Shown piece by piece: positions 10,835 through 20,302 of a stretch of 64,000 bases of DNA. The translations under genes were made by a program, and so were the position numbers. Within the stretch, counting starts at the first letter, position 1; every line of letters begins with the position of its first letter. The notes beneath the pieces were generated by a model. That model saw only the letters and a list, made by a program, of their open reading frames with translations, was not told the origin of the DNA and did not search any database. The stretch spans positions 1 through 64,000 of the forward strand of contig JAJXXT010000091.1 in NCBI GenBank assembly GCA_021780935.1, written 5' to 3'. This stretch comes from Pseudomonadota bacterium. Lineage in GTDB: Bacteria > Pseudomonadota > Alphaproteobacteria > Acetobacterales > Acetobacteraceae.

Positions 10835-12295
10835 TTATGCCGGCGGGTGGACCAGCCCGCGCAGGTCGGTGGCCAGCGCCGCCAGCGAGGGCGCGTGCAG
10901 ATACATCATATGCCCCGCCTCGTAATAGGTCATGCGGATGCGCTGCGTCTCGACCCCGTTGCCGGCGATGCTGTTTTCCACCGCGTGGAACGGTGTGGCG
11001 AGGTCATAGATGCCGTTGGCGATCCACACCTGCAGCGCTGGGTCCTCGCGCAGCAACTGGCCGAGCGTCGGCGCGACATTGACGTAGCCGGGCCAGCGCA
11101 TCACCCCCTCCTTCTTCGGGCCGAGCCAGTCCCAGCCCTCCAGCGCCTTGCGGTTGAAGACCGTATAGGGGCGCTGCCAGTCCACGCCGAGAACGCGGCC
11201 GATATGGTCGTTGGCGGTGGAGACGAAGGCGCTGTCCATGCCGTAGGACGAGGGATCGGCATCCGGCAGCTCGCCGGCCTCGTCGAAGTCGCGCCCGGTA
11301 TAGCGGGAGTCGAAGCGCCCGATGGTCAGCCCCTTGGCGCGCAGCAGCTCCTTGCGATAGCGGCTCGGTTCGATGCGCAGATGGGCGCGCTGCAGCCAGG
11401 CTTCGGACAGGCCGGTGAGCTGGGCGAGGCGTTTGGCGATGCGCGCCTGCTCCGGCTGGGCCAGGCGGCTCGCGGCGACCAGCGCCGGCAGATACTCCAT
11501 CATCGCGAAGCGGCGCGCCTCCAGCAGCAGCTTGTCGCGCCCGTCCGGCGCCTGGATCAGCCCGTGATGCAGCGCCGTCGCCGTGTAGGTCGGCAGATAG
11601 CTGGCGTCCGGCAGCGGGTTGCCGGGCTGAAACCGCGCGGTGTGGAAATCGAGGATCGCCGAGATCAGCCCGATGCCGTTGAACGCCACCCCGGCGAGCC
11701 CGCCCGCCAGCTTGCCGGCGACCGCGACCGCGCGCGTCGTGCCATAGCTCTCCCCCAGCAGGTAGCGCGGCGAGGCCCAGCGCCGATGCGCGGTCAGCCA
11801 CGCCTTGATGAACCCGGCGACGATCTCGGCATCGGCGTCGAGCCCCCAGCCGTCCTCGGGCTTGCAGGTGCCGGCCATCGCGGAATACCCGGTGCCCGGC
11901 GGGTCGATGAAGACGATATCGGCGCGCTCCAGCGGGCAATGCTCGTTGTCCACCACATCATAGGGGCCGCTGCCGGCCGGCGTGCCGTCCGAGGGGCAGA
12001 CCACGCGGCGCGGGCCGAGCGCGCCCATGTGCAGCCACAGGCTCGCCGAGCCAGGCCCGCCGTTGAAGGCGAAGATCACCGGCCGACGGGTATCCTGCGG
12101 GTCCGCGAGGTAGGAAAACGCGAAGATGCGGGCCCGCGGCTTGCCCTCGGCGTCCATCACGTCGAGCTCGGCCGCGATGGCGCGATAGGCGAGCGTGGTG
12201 CCGGCGAAGGTGCCCTCGTGCGTGGTCTCGAAGCGTGCCAGGGGTTCGGCCGGCTTGTCGGTCGGCTTGTCGGGCAGGGGCGTTGCGTCGGCCAT
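10835..12295 (-). CDS. Serine carboxypeptidase-like S10 family peptidase
   Basis: Alpha/beta-hydrolase of peptidase family S10. The oxyanion-hole region GGPGSASLWLHMGALGPRR is followed by the nucleophile elbow GESYGTT (Ser183), the acid in NGIYDLATPF (Asp431) and the base in EAGHMMYLH (His462), so the full triad is present. I chose the ATG at 12295, where the protein (486 residues) begins with a Pro/Lys-rich segment. The frame stays open about 1.4 kb further upstream but only as antisense to hisZ. No clear signal peptide is seen, so localisation is uncertain. It is divergent from hisZ. Confidence 0.92.
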   Translation of the reverse strand: MADATPLPDKPTDKPAEPLARFETTHEGTFAGTTLAYRAIAAELDVMDAEGKPRARIFAFSYLADPQDTRRPVIFAFNGGPGSASLWLHMGALGPRRVVCPSDGTPAGSGPYDVVDNEHCPLERADIVFIDPPGTGYSAMAGTCKPEDGWGLDADAEIVAGFIKAWLTAHRRWASPRYLLGESYGTTRAVAVAGKLAGGLAGVAFNGIGLISAILDFHTARFQPGNPLPDASYLPTYTATALHHGLIQAPDGRDKLLLEARRFAMMEYLPALVAASRLAQPEQARIAKRLAQLTGLSEAWLQRAHLRIEPSRYRKELLRAKGLTIGRFDSRYTGRDFDEAGELPDADPSSYGMDSAFVSTANDHIGRVLGVDWQRPYTVFNRKALEGWDWLGPKKEGVMRWPGYVNVAPTLGQLLREDPALQVWIANGIYDLATPFHAVENSIAGNGVETQRIRMTYYEAGHMMYLHAPSLAALATDLRGLVHPPA

Positions 12296-12454
12296 GGGTG
12301 TTCCGTGCGTTTTGCGGCCACGATGCCGGCTTGGCGCCGATGCGTCCAGGGTTTGGCCTGCGCCGGTGCCGGTGCTACACGCGCCCGCCACTTCCCGGAC
12401 GGTTGGCGTGACGCGCAATCCCTTCTTCCATGACGACGCGACCGGTGATGCGCC

Positions 12455-13627
12455 ATGAACGGCGACAAACCGCATCCCGCGCTGCTGCCCGCGGGGCTGC
12501 GTGACGTGCTGCCGCCCGAGGCCGAGACCGAGGCCGCCGCCGTCGAGGCGCTGATGGCGGCGTTCCGCGCGCATGGCTATCAGCGCGTGAAGCCGCCGCT
12601 GCTGGAGTTCGAGGACACGCTGTTCGCCGGCGCCGGTGCGGCGATGACGGAGCAGACCTTCCGCCTGCTGGACCCCGATACCAGGCGCATGATGGGCGTG
12701 CGCGCCGACATGACGCCGCAGGTGGCGCGCATCGCCGCGACACGGCTCGCCGGCGCGGCTCGACCGCTCCGGCTGTGCTATGCCGGGCAGTGCCTGCGCC
12801 AGGGCACGGATGCGCGCGAGCCGGAGCGCCAGATCGCGCAGGCCGGCATCGAGCTGATCGGCGCCGATTCGCCCGAGGCCGATGCCGAGGTGGTCGCCGT
12901 CGCCGCCGAGGCGCTGGCCTCGCTCGGCGTCACCCACACCAGCTTCGACCTCACGCACCCGCCGCTGATCCCGGCGTTGCTGGAGGAGGCCGGACTGTCG
13001 AGCACGTCCCTCGCGCACGCCCTCGACCGCAAGGACGCCGCCGCCGTCGCGCACCACGCGGGGCCGCTCGCCGGAACGCTCACCGAGCTGCTGCTCGCTG
13101 CGGGGCCGGCGCCACGCGCGCTTGCGGCACTGGCCGCCTCGCCGCTCACGCCGCGCGCGCGCCAGCATGCGGACCGACTGGCCGCCACCGTCGCCGCCAT
13201 CCATGCCCGTGCGCCGACGCTGGTGCTGACGGTCGATCCCGTGGAGTTCCGCGGCCTGCGCTATCACACCGGCGTGAGCGTCACGATCTACGCCGCCGGC
13301 CGCGTCGAGGAACTGGGCCGCGGCGGGCGCTATCTTTGCGGCAATGGCGGCCATACCGGCGAGGCGGAGCCAGCGACCGGGCTGACGCTCTATCCCGATG
13401 CGGTGCTGCGCGCCGCGCCGGCCAGGCCTGCGAGGCCCCGGCTTTATGTGCCGTGGGACATGGACGGCGCCGCCGCCAGGGCCGCCGGGTTCGCGACCGT
13501 GGCCGGGCTCGCGCCCGTCGCCGATATCGAGGCCGAGGCACGCCGCCTCGGCTGCCTCTACGTGCTCGGGGCCGGCGGCAGCCCGGTTTTGCTCGGGCCT
13601 CATCGAACGGAGCAGGAAAATGGCTAA
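12455..13627 (+). CDS. hisZ: ATP phosphoribosyltransferase regulatory subunit HisZ
   Basis: Catalytically inactive histidyl-tRNA-synthetase homologue that activates the short HisG in histidine biosynthesis. The N-terminus [25 protein letters not shown] and the motif-2-like stretch [16 protein letters not shown] are characteristic. The 390-residue length, lacking the anticodon-binding domain of true HisRS, supports HisZ. hisG is not in the window. The last 8 bp overlap the start of purA, an arrangement common in Rhodospirillales, so translation of the two is likely coupled. Confidence 0.94.
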   Translation: MNGDKPHPALLPAGLRDVLPPEAETEAAAVEALMAAFRAHGYQRVKPPLLEFEDTLFAGAGAAMTEQTFRLLDPDTRRMMGVRADMTPQVARIAATRLAGAARPLRLCYAGQCLRQGTDAREPERQIAQAGIELIGADSPEADAEVVAVAAEALASLGVTHTSFDLTHPPLIPALLEEAGLSSTSLAHALDRKDAAAVAHHAGPLAGTLTELLLAAGPAPRALAALAASPLTPRARQHADRLAATVAAIHARAPTLVLTVDPVEFRGLRYHTGVSVTIYAAGRVEELGRGGRYLCGNGGHTGEAEPATGLTLYPDAVLRAAPARPARPRLYVPWDMDGAAARAAGFATVAGLAPVADIEAEARRLGCLYVLGAGGSPVLLGPHRTEQENG

Positions 13628-14909
13628 TGTCGCGGTCATCGGCGCGCAGTGGGGCGACGAGGGTAAGGGCAAGGTGGTGGACTGGCTGGCCAGCCGCGCC
13701 GACCTCGTGGTGCGCTTCCAGGGCGGCCACAATGCCGGGCACACGCTGGTGGTCGGCAACCAGACCTACAAGCTGTCGCTGCTGCCCTCCGGCCTGGTGC
13801 GCGGCAAGATGGGGCTCATCGGCAACGGCGTGGTGATCGACCCCGAGGCGCTGCTCGCCGAGATCGAGCGGGTGCGCGACCAGGGCATCGAGGTGACACC
13901 CGCCACGCTGCGCATCGCCGAGAACGCGCCGCTGATCCTGCCGCTGCACGCGGCCCTCGACCGCGCGCGCGAGTCGGCACGCGGCGAGCGCAAGCTCGGC
14001 ACCACCGGGCGCGGCATCGGCCCGGCCTATGAGGACAAGGTGGCGCGCCGCGCGATCCGCGTCGCCGATCTCGCGGAGCCGGCGACGCTCGATGCCAAGC
14101 TCGACGAGCTGCTGCTGCACCACAACACGCTGCTGCGCGGGCTCGGCGCGGCCACCTTTGAGAAGGCGGCCCTGATGCACCACCTGCTCGACCTCGCGCC
14201 GCGCATCCTGCCCTTCGCCGAGGCAGTGTGGGAGCGGCTCGACGAGGCGCGTCGCGCCGGCCGGCGCATCCTGTTCGAGGGCGCGCAGGCGGTGATGCTC
14301 GACATCGACCACGGCACCTATCCCTACGTCACCTCCTCCAACACCGTGGCCGCGACCGCCGCCTCGGGTTCGGGGATCGGGCCGCACGCGGTCGGGTTCA
14401 TCCTGGGCATCGCCAAGGCCTACTCGACGCGCGTCGGCTCCGGCCCGTTCCCCACGGAGCTGCACGACGCGACCGGCCAGTTGCTCGGCGATCGCGGCCA
14501 CGAGTTCGGCACCGTCACCGGCCGGCGGCGGCGCTGCGGCTGGTTCGACGCGACGCTGGTGCGTCAGGCGGTCACGGTCGCCGGCATCCAGGGCCTGGTG
14601 CTGACCAAGCTCGACGTGTTGGACGGCCTGCCGGAGTTGAAGATCGGCGTTGGCTACCGTGTCGAGGGCAAAACGATGAACCGGCTGCCGGCCTCACCGG
14701 CGGCGCAGGCATCGGCCGAGCCGGTCTTTGAGACGGTGGAGGGCTGGAGCGGCTCGACCGCCGGCGCGCGGAGCTGGGCCGACCTGCCGGCGCAGGCGAT
14801 CAAATATGTGCGGCGGATCGAGGAACTGGTGGGCGCGCCGGTGACGCTGCTGACCACCGGCCCCGAGCGCGACGACACGATCGTGGTGCGCGACCCGTTC
14901 GAGGGGTAG
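13620..14909 (+). CDS. purA: Adenylosuccinate synthetase
   Basis: Makes adenylosuccinate from IMP, aspartate and GTP in purine biosynthesis. The ATG at 13620, preceded by a GAGCAGG ribosome binding site, gives 429 residues beginning with the P-loop [15 protein letters not shown]. The catalytic His region [12 protein letters not shown] and the C-terminal guanine-binding area near [10 protein letters not shown] are present. The frame is open upstream but that part is antisense or shadow sequence inside hisZ. It overlaps hisZ by 8 bp. Confidence 0.97.
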   Translation: MANVAVIGAQWGDEGKGKVVDWLASRADLVVRFQGGHNAGHTLVVGNQTYKLSLLPSGLVRGKMGLIGNGVVIDPEALLAEIERVRDQGIEVTPATLRIAENAPLILPLHAALDRARESARGERKLGTTGRGIGPAYEDKVARRAIRVADLAEPATLDAKLDELLLHHNTLLRGLGAATFEKAALMHHLLDLAPRILPFAEAVWERLDEARRAGRRILFEGAQAVMLDIDHGTYPYVTSSNTVAATAASGSGIGPHAVGFILGIAKAYSTRVGSGPFPTELHDATGQLLGDRGHEFGTVTGRRRRCGWFDATLVRQAVTVAGIQGLVLTKLDVLDGLPELKIGVGYRVEGKTMNRLPASPAAQASAEPVFETVEGWSGSTAGARSWADLPAQAIKYVRRIEELVGAPVTLLTTGPERDDTIVVRDPFEG

Positions 14910-14970
14910 CGCCGCCTTCCCCCGGTGGCGCGTTAGCACGCCGCTAACGGGACGCTGTCAGGGTGTTCGC

Positions 14971-17085
14971 ATGTCCGGCAAGGCGGGGCAGGGGAGCGAG
15001 GTCGCAGGACGCGACTGGCGCTCCAATGACGGGGGCACCCGTGACGGCTTGGTGGCGGGTCGGTACGCAACCGATTTCACCCGCCCGTTGCCGCGCGCGT
15101 GCTTCGACCTCGCCTGTTTCGCTGTGCGTGACACGCTGGTCGGCGATGGCGGGGCGGGCAGCGCGCCGGCACTGATGGCGAGCCTGGTGCCGCAGGGCAT
15201 GGCGGCGCGGGCCAACGCGCTTTCGGCGTTGACCGGCGTGGGCATCGACGGCCTGCTGGTGCCGCTCGGGCATGGCGCGGTGGCGGCGCCGGGGGGCCCC
15301 GCCTGGGCGGTGGTGACGCAGGCGCCGCCAGGGCCGCCGCTGTTCCAGCCGCGCCCGCTTCATGGGGGCCCCGCTGATGCTGGCCCCACGGATAGAGCGA
15401 CCGCCGATAACGGGGCCACCGCCGATAACGGGCTGACGGCGCCGCAGCGGGGGCTGCCGGAGGCGATGCTGGTGGCCAAGGTGTTGCGGCCGATGGCCGC
15501 CGTTCTGCGCCGGCTTGCGGACCTCGGGATCACCCATCGCGCCATCGCGCCGGCCAATGTGTTCGCAGGGCCGGGGCGGGCGGTGCTCGGCGGCGCCTGG
15601 GCGTTCGCGCCGGGTTCGCGTCAGCCTTTGGGCTTCGAGCCTCCCTACATGGAGGCATGCCTCGTGGAAGGGCGCGGCGAGGGCAGCATCGCCGATGACG
15701 TCTATGCGCTCGGCGTGTTGCTGCTGGCGCTGGCGCTCGGGCACATGCCGTGGGCGGAGCTCGATCCTGGGACGCTGCTGCGGCGCAAGCTGGCGCTCGG
15801 CAGCATGCCGGCGCTGCTTGGCGAGGTGCGGCTGCCGCCGGGCATCGCGGAGCTTGTGGGCGGCATGCTGGCGGAGGACCCGGAGCACCGACCCACGCCG
15901 GCGCAGCTCGCCGATGCCCAGGGGTTGCGCGCGCGGCGGGTGGCGCTGCGGCCGCAGCGGCGCGCCAGCAGGCCGCTCGCCATCGCCGAGATCGAGGTGC
16001 ACGAGGCGCGCAGCCTCGCCCATGCGCTGGCCGAGAACCCGGCCGCGGGGGCGGCGCGGCTGCGCGATGGCGAGGTGGGGGCCTGGCTGCGCCGGCAGGT
16101 CGGTGACGCGGGCCTGGCCAAGCAGCTCGACGATGCGGTCGCCGCCTTCACCGCGCCCGACGCCGCGGCCGAGGCGATGATGGTGATGCGCGCTGTGGCC
16201 GTGCTCGACCCGCTGGCGCCGCTGTCGTGGCGCGGCCTGCGGCTGTTCCCCGACGGGCTCGGCCCGGTCGCCGCGGCCGCGACGGGGATGCGCGAGAAAG
16301 CGGTCGAGGACCTGGTTCGGCTCGACGCGATCTACGCCTGGGCCGAGGTTCGCAGCACGCGCGGCGATACGCAGGCGCTCGGGCGCGAGGCGCGGCAGTT
16401 GCGGCTGTGGCTGACCGAGCGCGGCTGGGCGGGCGGCATGGCGCGGCTGCGCTACAGCCTGCTGCCGCTGCTGGCCTGCCGCTCGCCATTGCTCGCCGGC
16501 CGGCTGGTGGTGACGCAGGGCGAATTGCTGGCGGCGCTGGAAGATGCCGCGCGCCGGGCCGGCGCGGCGCAGACGAGCCCCGTTGACCGCGAGATCGGCG
16601 CCTTTCTCGCGGCCCGCGGTGACGGTCGGCCGGAGGCGGACCTGGCGGCGCTGGCGGCGGGCGACAAGGACGCGGCGCTGGCCCCGCTGCGGCTGCTGGC
16701 CCGCCTCGCGCCACGCCGGCGCGGCGCCGAGGCCCCGCGTTTCCCCGCACTGGCATGGTGGCTGGTGGATCGGGCGAGGCCTGCCACCCAGGCGCTGCGC
16801 AGCCGGGTGCGGCGCGAACATCTCGCGGCGCTGGTCGCGGAGCTGGTGGAGGCGGGAGATCTGGCGGGCCTGCTGGACGTGCTCGACGACGAGGCGGCGC
16901 GGCGGACCGACCAGAGCGAGGCATCCCGCGTGGCGGCACGACAACGCGCGATCGAGGCGCAAATCTCGGCCCTGGTCTCGGGGCGCGCCGCCCGGCGCGA
17001 ATGGGCGCGCGCCACGGCGCTGGAGGCGGTGCAGGCCGCCGCCGCCGGTGCGGTGGTGATGGCGCTGGCCATGGTGCTGGCCTGA
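14971..17085 (+). CDS. Kinase-fold protein lacking the catalytic Asp (probable pseudokinase)
   Basis: A 704-residue protein whose first 330 residues keep the skeleton of a Ser/Thr kinase C-lobe. The catalytic loop reads THRAIAPANVF where active kinases have HRDxKxxN, so the Asp is Ala191 (His189, Asn196 kept). The metal loop DFG is replaced by GGAWAF, and ADDVYALGVLLLALALGHMPW matches the helix-F segment. No VAIK lysine is evident. Residues about 330-680 are helical and unassigned, and a hydrophobic segment at about 683-703 probably anchors the C-terminus in the membrane. A small tandem repeat encodes ATADNG twice near residues 143-155. The next gene overlaps its stop by one base. It may sense or scaffold; activity is doubtful. 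Confidence 0.75.
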   Translation: MSGKAGQGSEVAGRDWRSNDGGTRDGLVAGRYATDFTRPLPRACFDLACFAVRDTLVGDGGAGSAPALMASLVPQGMAARANALSALTGVGIDGLLVPLGHGAVAAPGGPAWAVVTQAPPGPPLFQPRPLHGGPADAGPTDRATADNGATADNGLTAPQRGLPEAMLVAKVLRPMAAVLRRLADLGITHRAIAPANVFAGPGRAVLGGAWAFAPGSRQPLGFEPPYMEACLVEGRGEGSIADDVYALGVLLLALALGHMPWAELDPGTLLRRKLALGSMPALLGEVRLPPGIAELVGGMLAEDPEHRPTPAQLADAQGLRARRVALRPQRRASRPLAIAEIEVHEARSLAHALAENPAAGAARLRDGEVGAWLRRQVGDAGLAKQLDDAVAAFTAPDAAAEAMMVMRAVAVLDPLAPLSWRGLRLFPDGLGPVAAAATGMREKAVEDLVRLDAIYAWAEVRSTRGDTQALGREARQLRLWLTERGWAGGMARLRYSLLPLLACRSPLLAGRLVVTQGELLAALEDAARRAGAAQTSPVDREIGAFLAARGDGRPEADLAALAAGDKDAALAPLRLLARLAPRRRGAEAPRFPALAWWLVDRARPATQALRSRVRREHLAALVAELVEAGDLAGLLDVLDDEAARRTDQSEASRVAARQRAIEAQISALVSGRAARREWARATALEAVQAAAAGAVVMALAMVLA

Positions 17086-17645
17086 TGGCGAGCGCCCGCA
17101 CCGGAGCCGCCGCAACGGCGCTTGGCAACAAGCGGGGCCTTGGCAAAAAAGGCAACGGCAAGAAGGCGGGTGGCGCAAAGTCGGCCTGGGTGCAGGGTCT
17201 GGTGCTCGGCGCGCTGGCGGTGGCTGCACCGGGCCTCGCGGTGCTGGCGGCGGTGCTGCTGCTGCCGGGGCTGATCGCCGTGGTGGCGGCGGGGCCCGGC
17301 TGGCGGGCGCAGGCGCGCGCCTTGCTCCTGGCGGGGCTCGCCCTCAGCCTCGGGCCGATGGTGGGATTGTGGCGCAACGGCGCGGGCATCCGCGCCGCGC
17401 TGGCATTGCTGGGGCAGGGCAGCACGCTGCCGCTGGCCTGGGGCGCGGCCGGGGTCGCCTGGCTGCTGGCCGAAGCGGTACCGCTGTTGCTCGCCGCGGC
17501 GATGGAAGCGCGGGTTGCCGCCGACTTGACGAAAGTGCGCGACGAGCACGCGGCATTGGCGGCCGATTGGACGGCGCCGGAGGCGGCTGCGGCCAGTGGG
17601 GGCGCGGCCAGTGGGGGCGCGAGTGACCTCGGGGTGGCGATCTAG
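17085..17645 (+). CDS. Small polytopic membrane protein, function unknown
   Basis: A 186-residue protein starting in a TGATG overlap with the preceding pseudokinase gene, so the two are translationally coupled. A basic Gly/Lys-rich N-terminus (residues 1-35) precedes about four hydrophobic helices between 38 and 145. A soluble tail ends in a short Ala/Ser/Gly repeat (ASGGAASGGAS) encoded by a 15-bp tandem duplication. No recognised domain. The pairing suggests a partner for the kinase-like protein at the inner membrane. Its last bases overlap the end of the convergent ROK gene. Confidence 0.7.
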   Translation: MASARTGAAATALGNKRGLGKKGNGKKAGGAKSAWVQGLVLGALAVAAPGLAVLAAVLLLPGLIAVVAAGPGWRAQARALLLAGLALSLGPMVGLWRNGAGIRAALALLGQGSTLPLAWGAAGVAWLLAEAVPLLLAAAMEARVAADLTKVRDEHAALAADWTAPEAAAASGGAASGGASDLGVAI

Positions 17646-18955
17646 GCGGCGGCGATCCGGGTTCGCGAGGACCGGTCGCCGGACACCCGGTCACCGGCCC
17701 CCCGGCCACCGGAAAATCGATCGCCGGAGAATTGGGCGATGAGCGGCAGTGCCGCGGCCCCCAGCGCGCGGGCGGCCGCGCCCTGCGTGCCCTCGACGAT
17801 GGCGATCTCCGGCAGGCCACGACGGTCGAGGGCTGCGAAATATGTCCGCACGCGCTCGGTGAGGCGGGCCCGCACGGGGGCGGGGAAGGCGCCATCGATC
17901 ACGATCGCTTCGGTCTCGATCACTGACGCCGCGGCGAGGGCGGCATGGGCGAGGGCGGGTGCCGCGTCCTCGATCCACAGACCGATCATCGGTTCGAAAT
18001 CGCTCCAATCCGCGCTGCGGCGCCAGAGCAGGCTGGGATCGTGGCCGGCGCGTGCCAGAGCGGCCTCCAGCCGGTAGAGCGAGGCGCGGTGGATGAGCGG
18101 CACGGCGTCCGCGCCTGGCGCACCGGCTTTGTCCGCCGGCATCGCGGTGCGTGCCGGCACCGGCATGGAAGCAAACGAGCCGCCAAGTCCGGTGCGCCCC
18201 TCCCGCAGCGCGCCGTCGATGACGACCCCGCCGCCAACGAGCGAGGCGATAAAGAAATAGACGAAATTGGCGTGGCGCGCCGGATTGCCGAACACCAGCT
18301 CGGCGGCGCAGGCGGCATTGGCGTCGTTGCAGAACTGCACTGGCCACGAACACAGTCCGGTGAGAGACGTTGCGATATCAAAATCTATCCACGGGGCCAG
18401 TGTGCCGGGCGCGAGCCCTGCCTCCTGCTCCCATTCCCAGAGCCGGAACGGCATGGCAACGCCCATCCCCGCGATACGGCCGCGCTGGCCGGGCTCCAGT
18501 GCCGCAATGAGGGCGGCGAGCGCCTCGCGCGCGAACTGCCGCAGATGCGCCCCGGTGGGGAAGGCGAAACGGCTGCGCCGCACCGCGCGGGGCCGGCCGG
18601 TGAAGTCGAGCAGCACCAGCTCGCCGCTGCGCCGACCGTAATGCAGGCCAAGGAAGAACGCGCCGTCCGGCGCCAGGGCGAGCGGCACCGAGGGCTGACC
18701 GACACGCCCGCGCACCGGCGCCTCGCGTGCCAGCAATCCGTCGCGCTGTAGGCGTCGCGTGATGGTGGAGGCGGTCTGCGCGGTGAGGCCGGATCGGCGG
18801 GCGAGATCGGCACTGGCCAGCCTGCCATGTTCGCGCAGCAGCGAGAGCAGCAGGCGCTCGTTATAGGAGCGGACCTTGTGAGGCTGTGTGTCGGGGCGCT
18901 GGGCGCCATGCCGGAGCGACGGTGTTGAGATTTCGCGCGTGCGCTCGGCGTTCAT
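17642..18955 (-). CDS. ROK family transcriptional regulator (FrcR/NagC-like)
   Basis: Sugar-responsive repressor. Residues 27-75 form a winged helix-turn-helix (NERLLLSLLREHGRLASADLARRSGLTAQTASTITRRL), followed by the ROK sugar-binding fold with GVAMPF, the CNDANAACAAE segment and the LVGGGVVIDGALREG loop. The usual ROK zinc-binding CxCGxxGC cluster is missing: no cysteine occurs after about residue 220. The C-terminal 25 residues are a Gly/Asp/Arg/Ser low-complexity tail. It is divergent from a substrate-binding protein, permease and ATPase set, the arrangement known for rhizobial frcR and frcBCAK, so it most likely controls that transporter. Confidence 0.88.
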   Translation of the reverse strand: MNAERTREISTPSLRHGAQRPDTQPHKVRSYNERLLLSLLREHGRLASADLARRSGLTAQTASTITRRLQRDGLLAREAPVRGRVGQPSVPLALAPDGAFFLGLHYGRRSGELVLLDFTGRPRAVRRSRFAFPTGAHLRQFAREALAALIAALEPGQRGRIAGMGVAMPFRLWEWEQEAGLAPGTLAPWIDFDIATSLTGLCSWPVQFCNDANAACAAELVFGNPARHANFVYFFIASLVGGGVVIDGALREGRTGLGGSFASMPVPARTAMPADKAGAPGADAVPLIHRASLYRLEAALARAGHDPSLLWRRSADWSDFEPMIGLWIEDAAPALAHAALAAASVIETEAIVIDGAFPAPVRARLTERVRTYFAALDRRGLPEIAIVEGTQGAAARALGAAALPLIAQFSGDRFSGGRGAGDRVSGDRSSRTRIAAA

Positions 18956-19004
18956 GGCGACCCCCGATCCACATCGTGCGGGTGGGGGCCATCGCGGTCA
19001 ATAG

Positions 19005-19023
19005 ATAAATCCGTCTGATTTAT
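19005..19023. promoter_or_regulatory. Inverted repeat, candidate operator of the ROK regulator
   Basis: ATAAAT and ATTTAT flank a 7-bp spacer in an unusually AT-rich patch of the 173-bp gap between the divergent regulator and the substrate-binding protein gene. Position and symmetry fit an operator; binding is inferred. Confidence 0.5.
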
Positions 19024-19128
19024 TTATTGACGACGGGCAGCGACCCCGGCATGGTCCGCACCGAGGTGCCGTGGCGGCCGAGAGCACGGGGCCCTGGCTG
19101 GACAACTCGGCATTTGCGGGGAAACACC

Positions 19129-20208
19129 ATGAAACCAATGCATCCCAAAAGATCGACCGCACGGCGCGGCGCGTTCGCGTTCGCGGTCGCGGCCCTCGGC
19201 CCGGTGATGGGCCTGGTGGCGGCGCTCGCGCCGCTTGGCGTGACGGCGGCGCACGCCGCCCCGGTGCGCGCCTGTCTGATCACAAAGACCGACTCCAACC
19301 CCTATTTCGTGACCATGCGCAAAGGCGCGCTGGCCGAGGCCCGCAAGCTCGGCGTCGATCTCAAGACCTATGCGGGCAAGTATGATGGCGACAATCAGTC
19401 CCAGGTCGCGGCGATCGAGAGCTGCATCGCCGAGGGCGCCAAGGGCATCCTGATCACGCCGTCCGACACCAAGGCGATCGTGCCGACGGTGGAAAAGGCG
19501 CGCAAGGCGGGCCTGCTGGTCATCGCGCTCGACACCGCGCTGAACCCGGTCGGTGCGGCGGACATGACCTTCGCCACCGATAATTTCGAAGCCGGAAGGC
19601 TGATCGGCGAATGGACGGCGAAGCATCTCGGCGCGAAGGCGAAGGACGCCAAAATCGCCATGCTGGATCTGGCGATTTCCCACCCCACGGTGGATGTGGA
19701 ACGCGACCATGGCTTTCTCGCCGGGCTCGGCGACAAGATCGCGAACCCGTCGGTGTTCAACGTGCCGGACCCGCGCATCGTCGGCCATGTCGAGACCGGT
19801 GGCTCGGAATCGGGCGGGCAGAAGGGGATGGAGGCGCTGCTCGCGCGCAACCCGAACATCAACCTGGTCTACGCGATCAACGAGCCGGCGGCATTCGGTG
19901 CCTATCAGGCGCTGAAATCCGTCGGCAAGGCAGGGCAGGTGACGATCGTCGCGATCGACGGCAGTTGTGCGGCGATGCCCGGTGTGAAAAGCGGCATCAT
20001 CGCGGCGGACTCGCAACAATATCCGTTGCGGATGGCCTCGCTTGGCGTCAAGGCGATCGCGGTTTTCGCCAAGACCGGCAAGAAACCGCAGGCGAGCGCG
20101 GGCAAGGATTTCTACAACACCGGCGTCAACCTGATCACCGCGCATCCGGTGGCGGGCGTTGCCTCGATCTCGCCGGCGCAGGGCGCCAAGCTCTGCTGGG
20201 GCAACTGA
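19129..20208 (+). CDS. frcB: Fructose-type ABC transporter, periplasmic substrate-binding protein
   Basis: Periplasmic sugar-binding protein of the CUT2 (ribose/fructose) type. The ATG at 19129 follows GGGG and opens a signal peptide with a basic start, a long hydrophobic stretch and AHAAPVRA as the likely cleavage region near residue 40. The mature part begins ACLITKTDSNPYFVTMRKGA, typical of this class. The C-terminal segment TGVNLITAHPVAGV...CWGN resembles FrcB of rhizobia as I recall it. Length 359. It is first in a three-gene set with permease and ATPase, opposite a ROK regulator. Fructose specificity is inferred from similarity and context; mannose or ribose are alternatives. Confidence 0.88.
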   Translation: MKPMHPKRSTARRGAFAFAVAALGPVMGLVAALAPLGVTAAHAAPVRACLITKTDSNPYFVTMRKGALAEARKLGVDLKTYAGKYDGDNQSQVAAIESCIAEGAKGILITPSDTKAIVPTVEKARKAGLLVIALDTALNPVGAADMTFATDNFEAGRLIGEWTAKHLGAKAKDAKIAMLDLAISHPTVDVERDHGFLAGLGDKIANPSVFNVPDPRIVGHVETGGSESGGQKGMEALLARNPNINLVYAINEPAAFGAYQALKSVGKAGQVTIVAIDGSCAAMPGVKSGIIAADSQQYPLRMASLGVKAIAVFAKTGKKPQASAGKDFYNTGVNLITAHPVAGVASISPAQGAKLCWGN

Positions 20209-20302
20209 GCCGGCTCGCGCGCTGAGGCGGCGCGCGCTACAAGACGGGTGGCTGAACACCAGTGCCGCGCCGGCATTCCCGGCGCGGCGATGGCGGGGCG
20301 CG

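Noticed and set aside
9134..12433. A 1099-codon open frame on the plus strand
   Set aside because: It lies antisense to the oxidoreductase, ohr and S10 peptidase genes, has no recognisable domain, and is a product of GC-rich codon bias.
12296..13759. Upstream extension of the S10 peptidase frame to nearly 1000 residues
   Set aside because: The extension is antisense to hisZ and the start of purA and has no homology-like content. The ATG at 12295 gives the normal family length.
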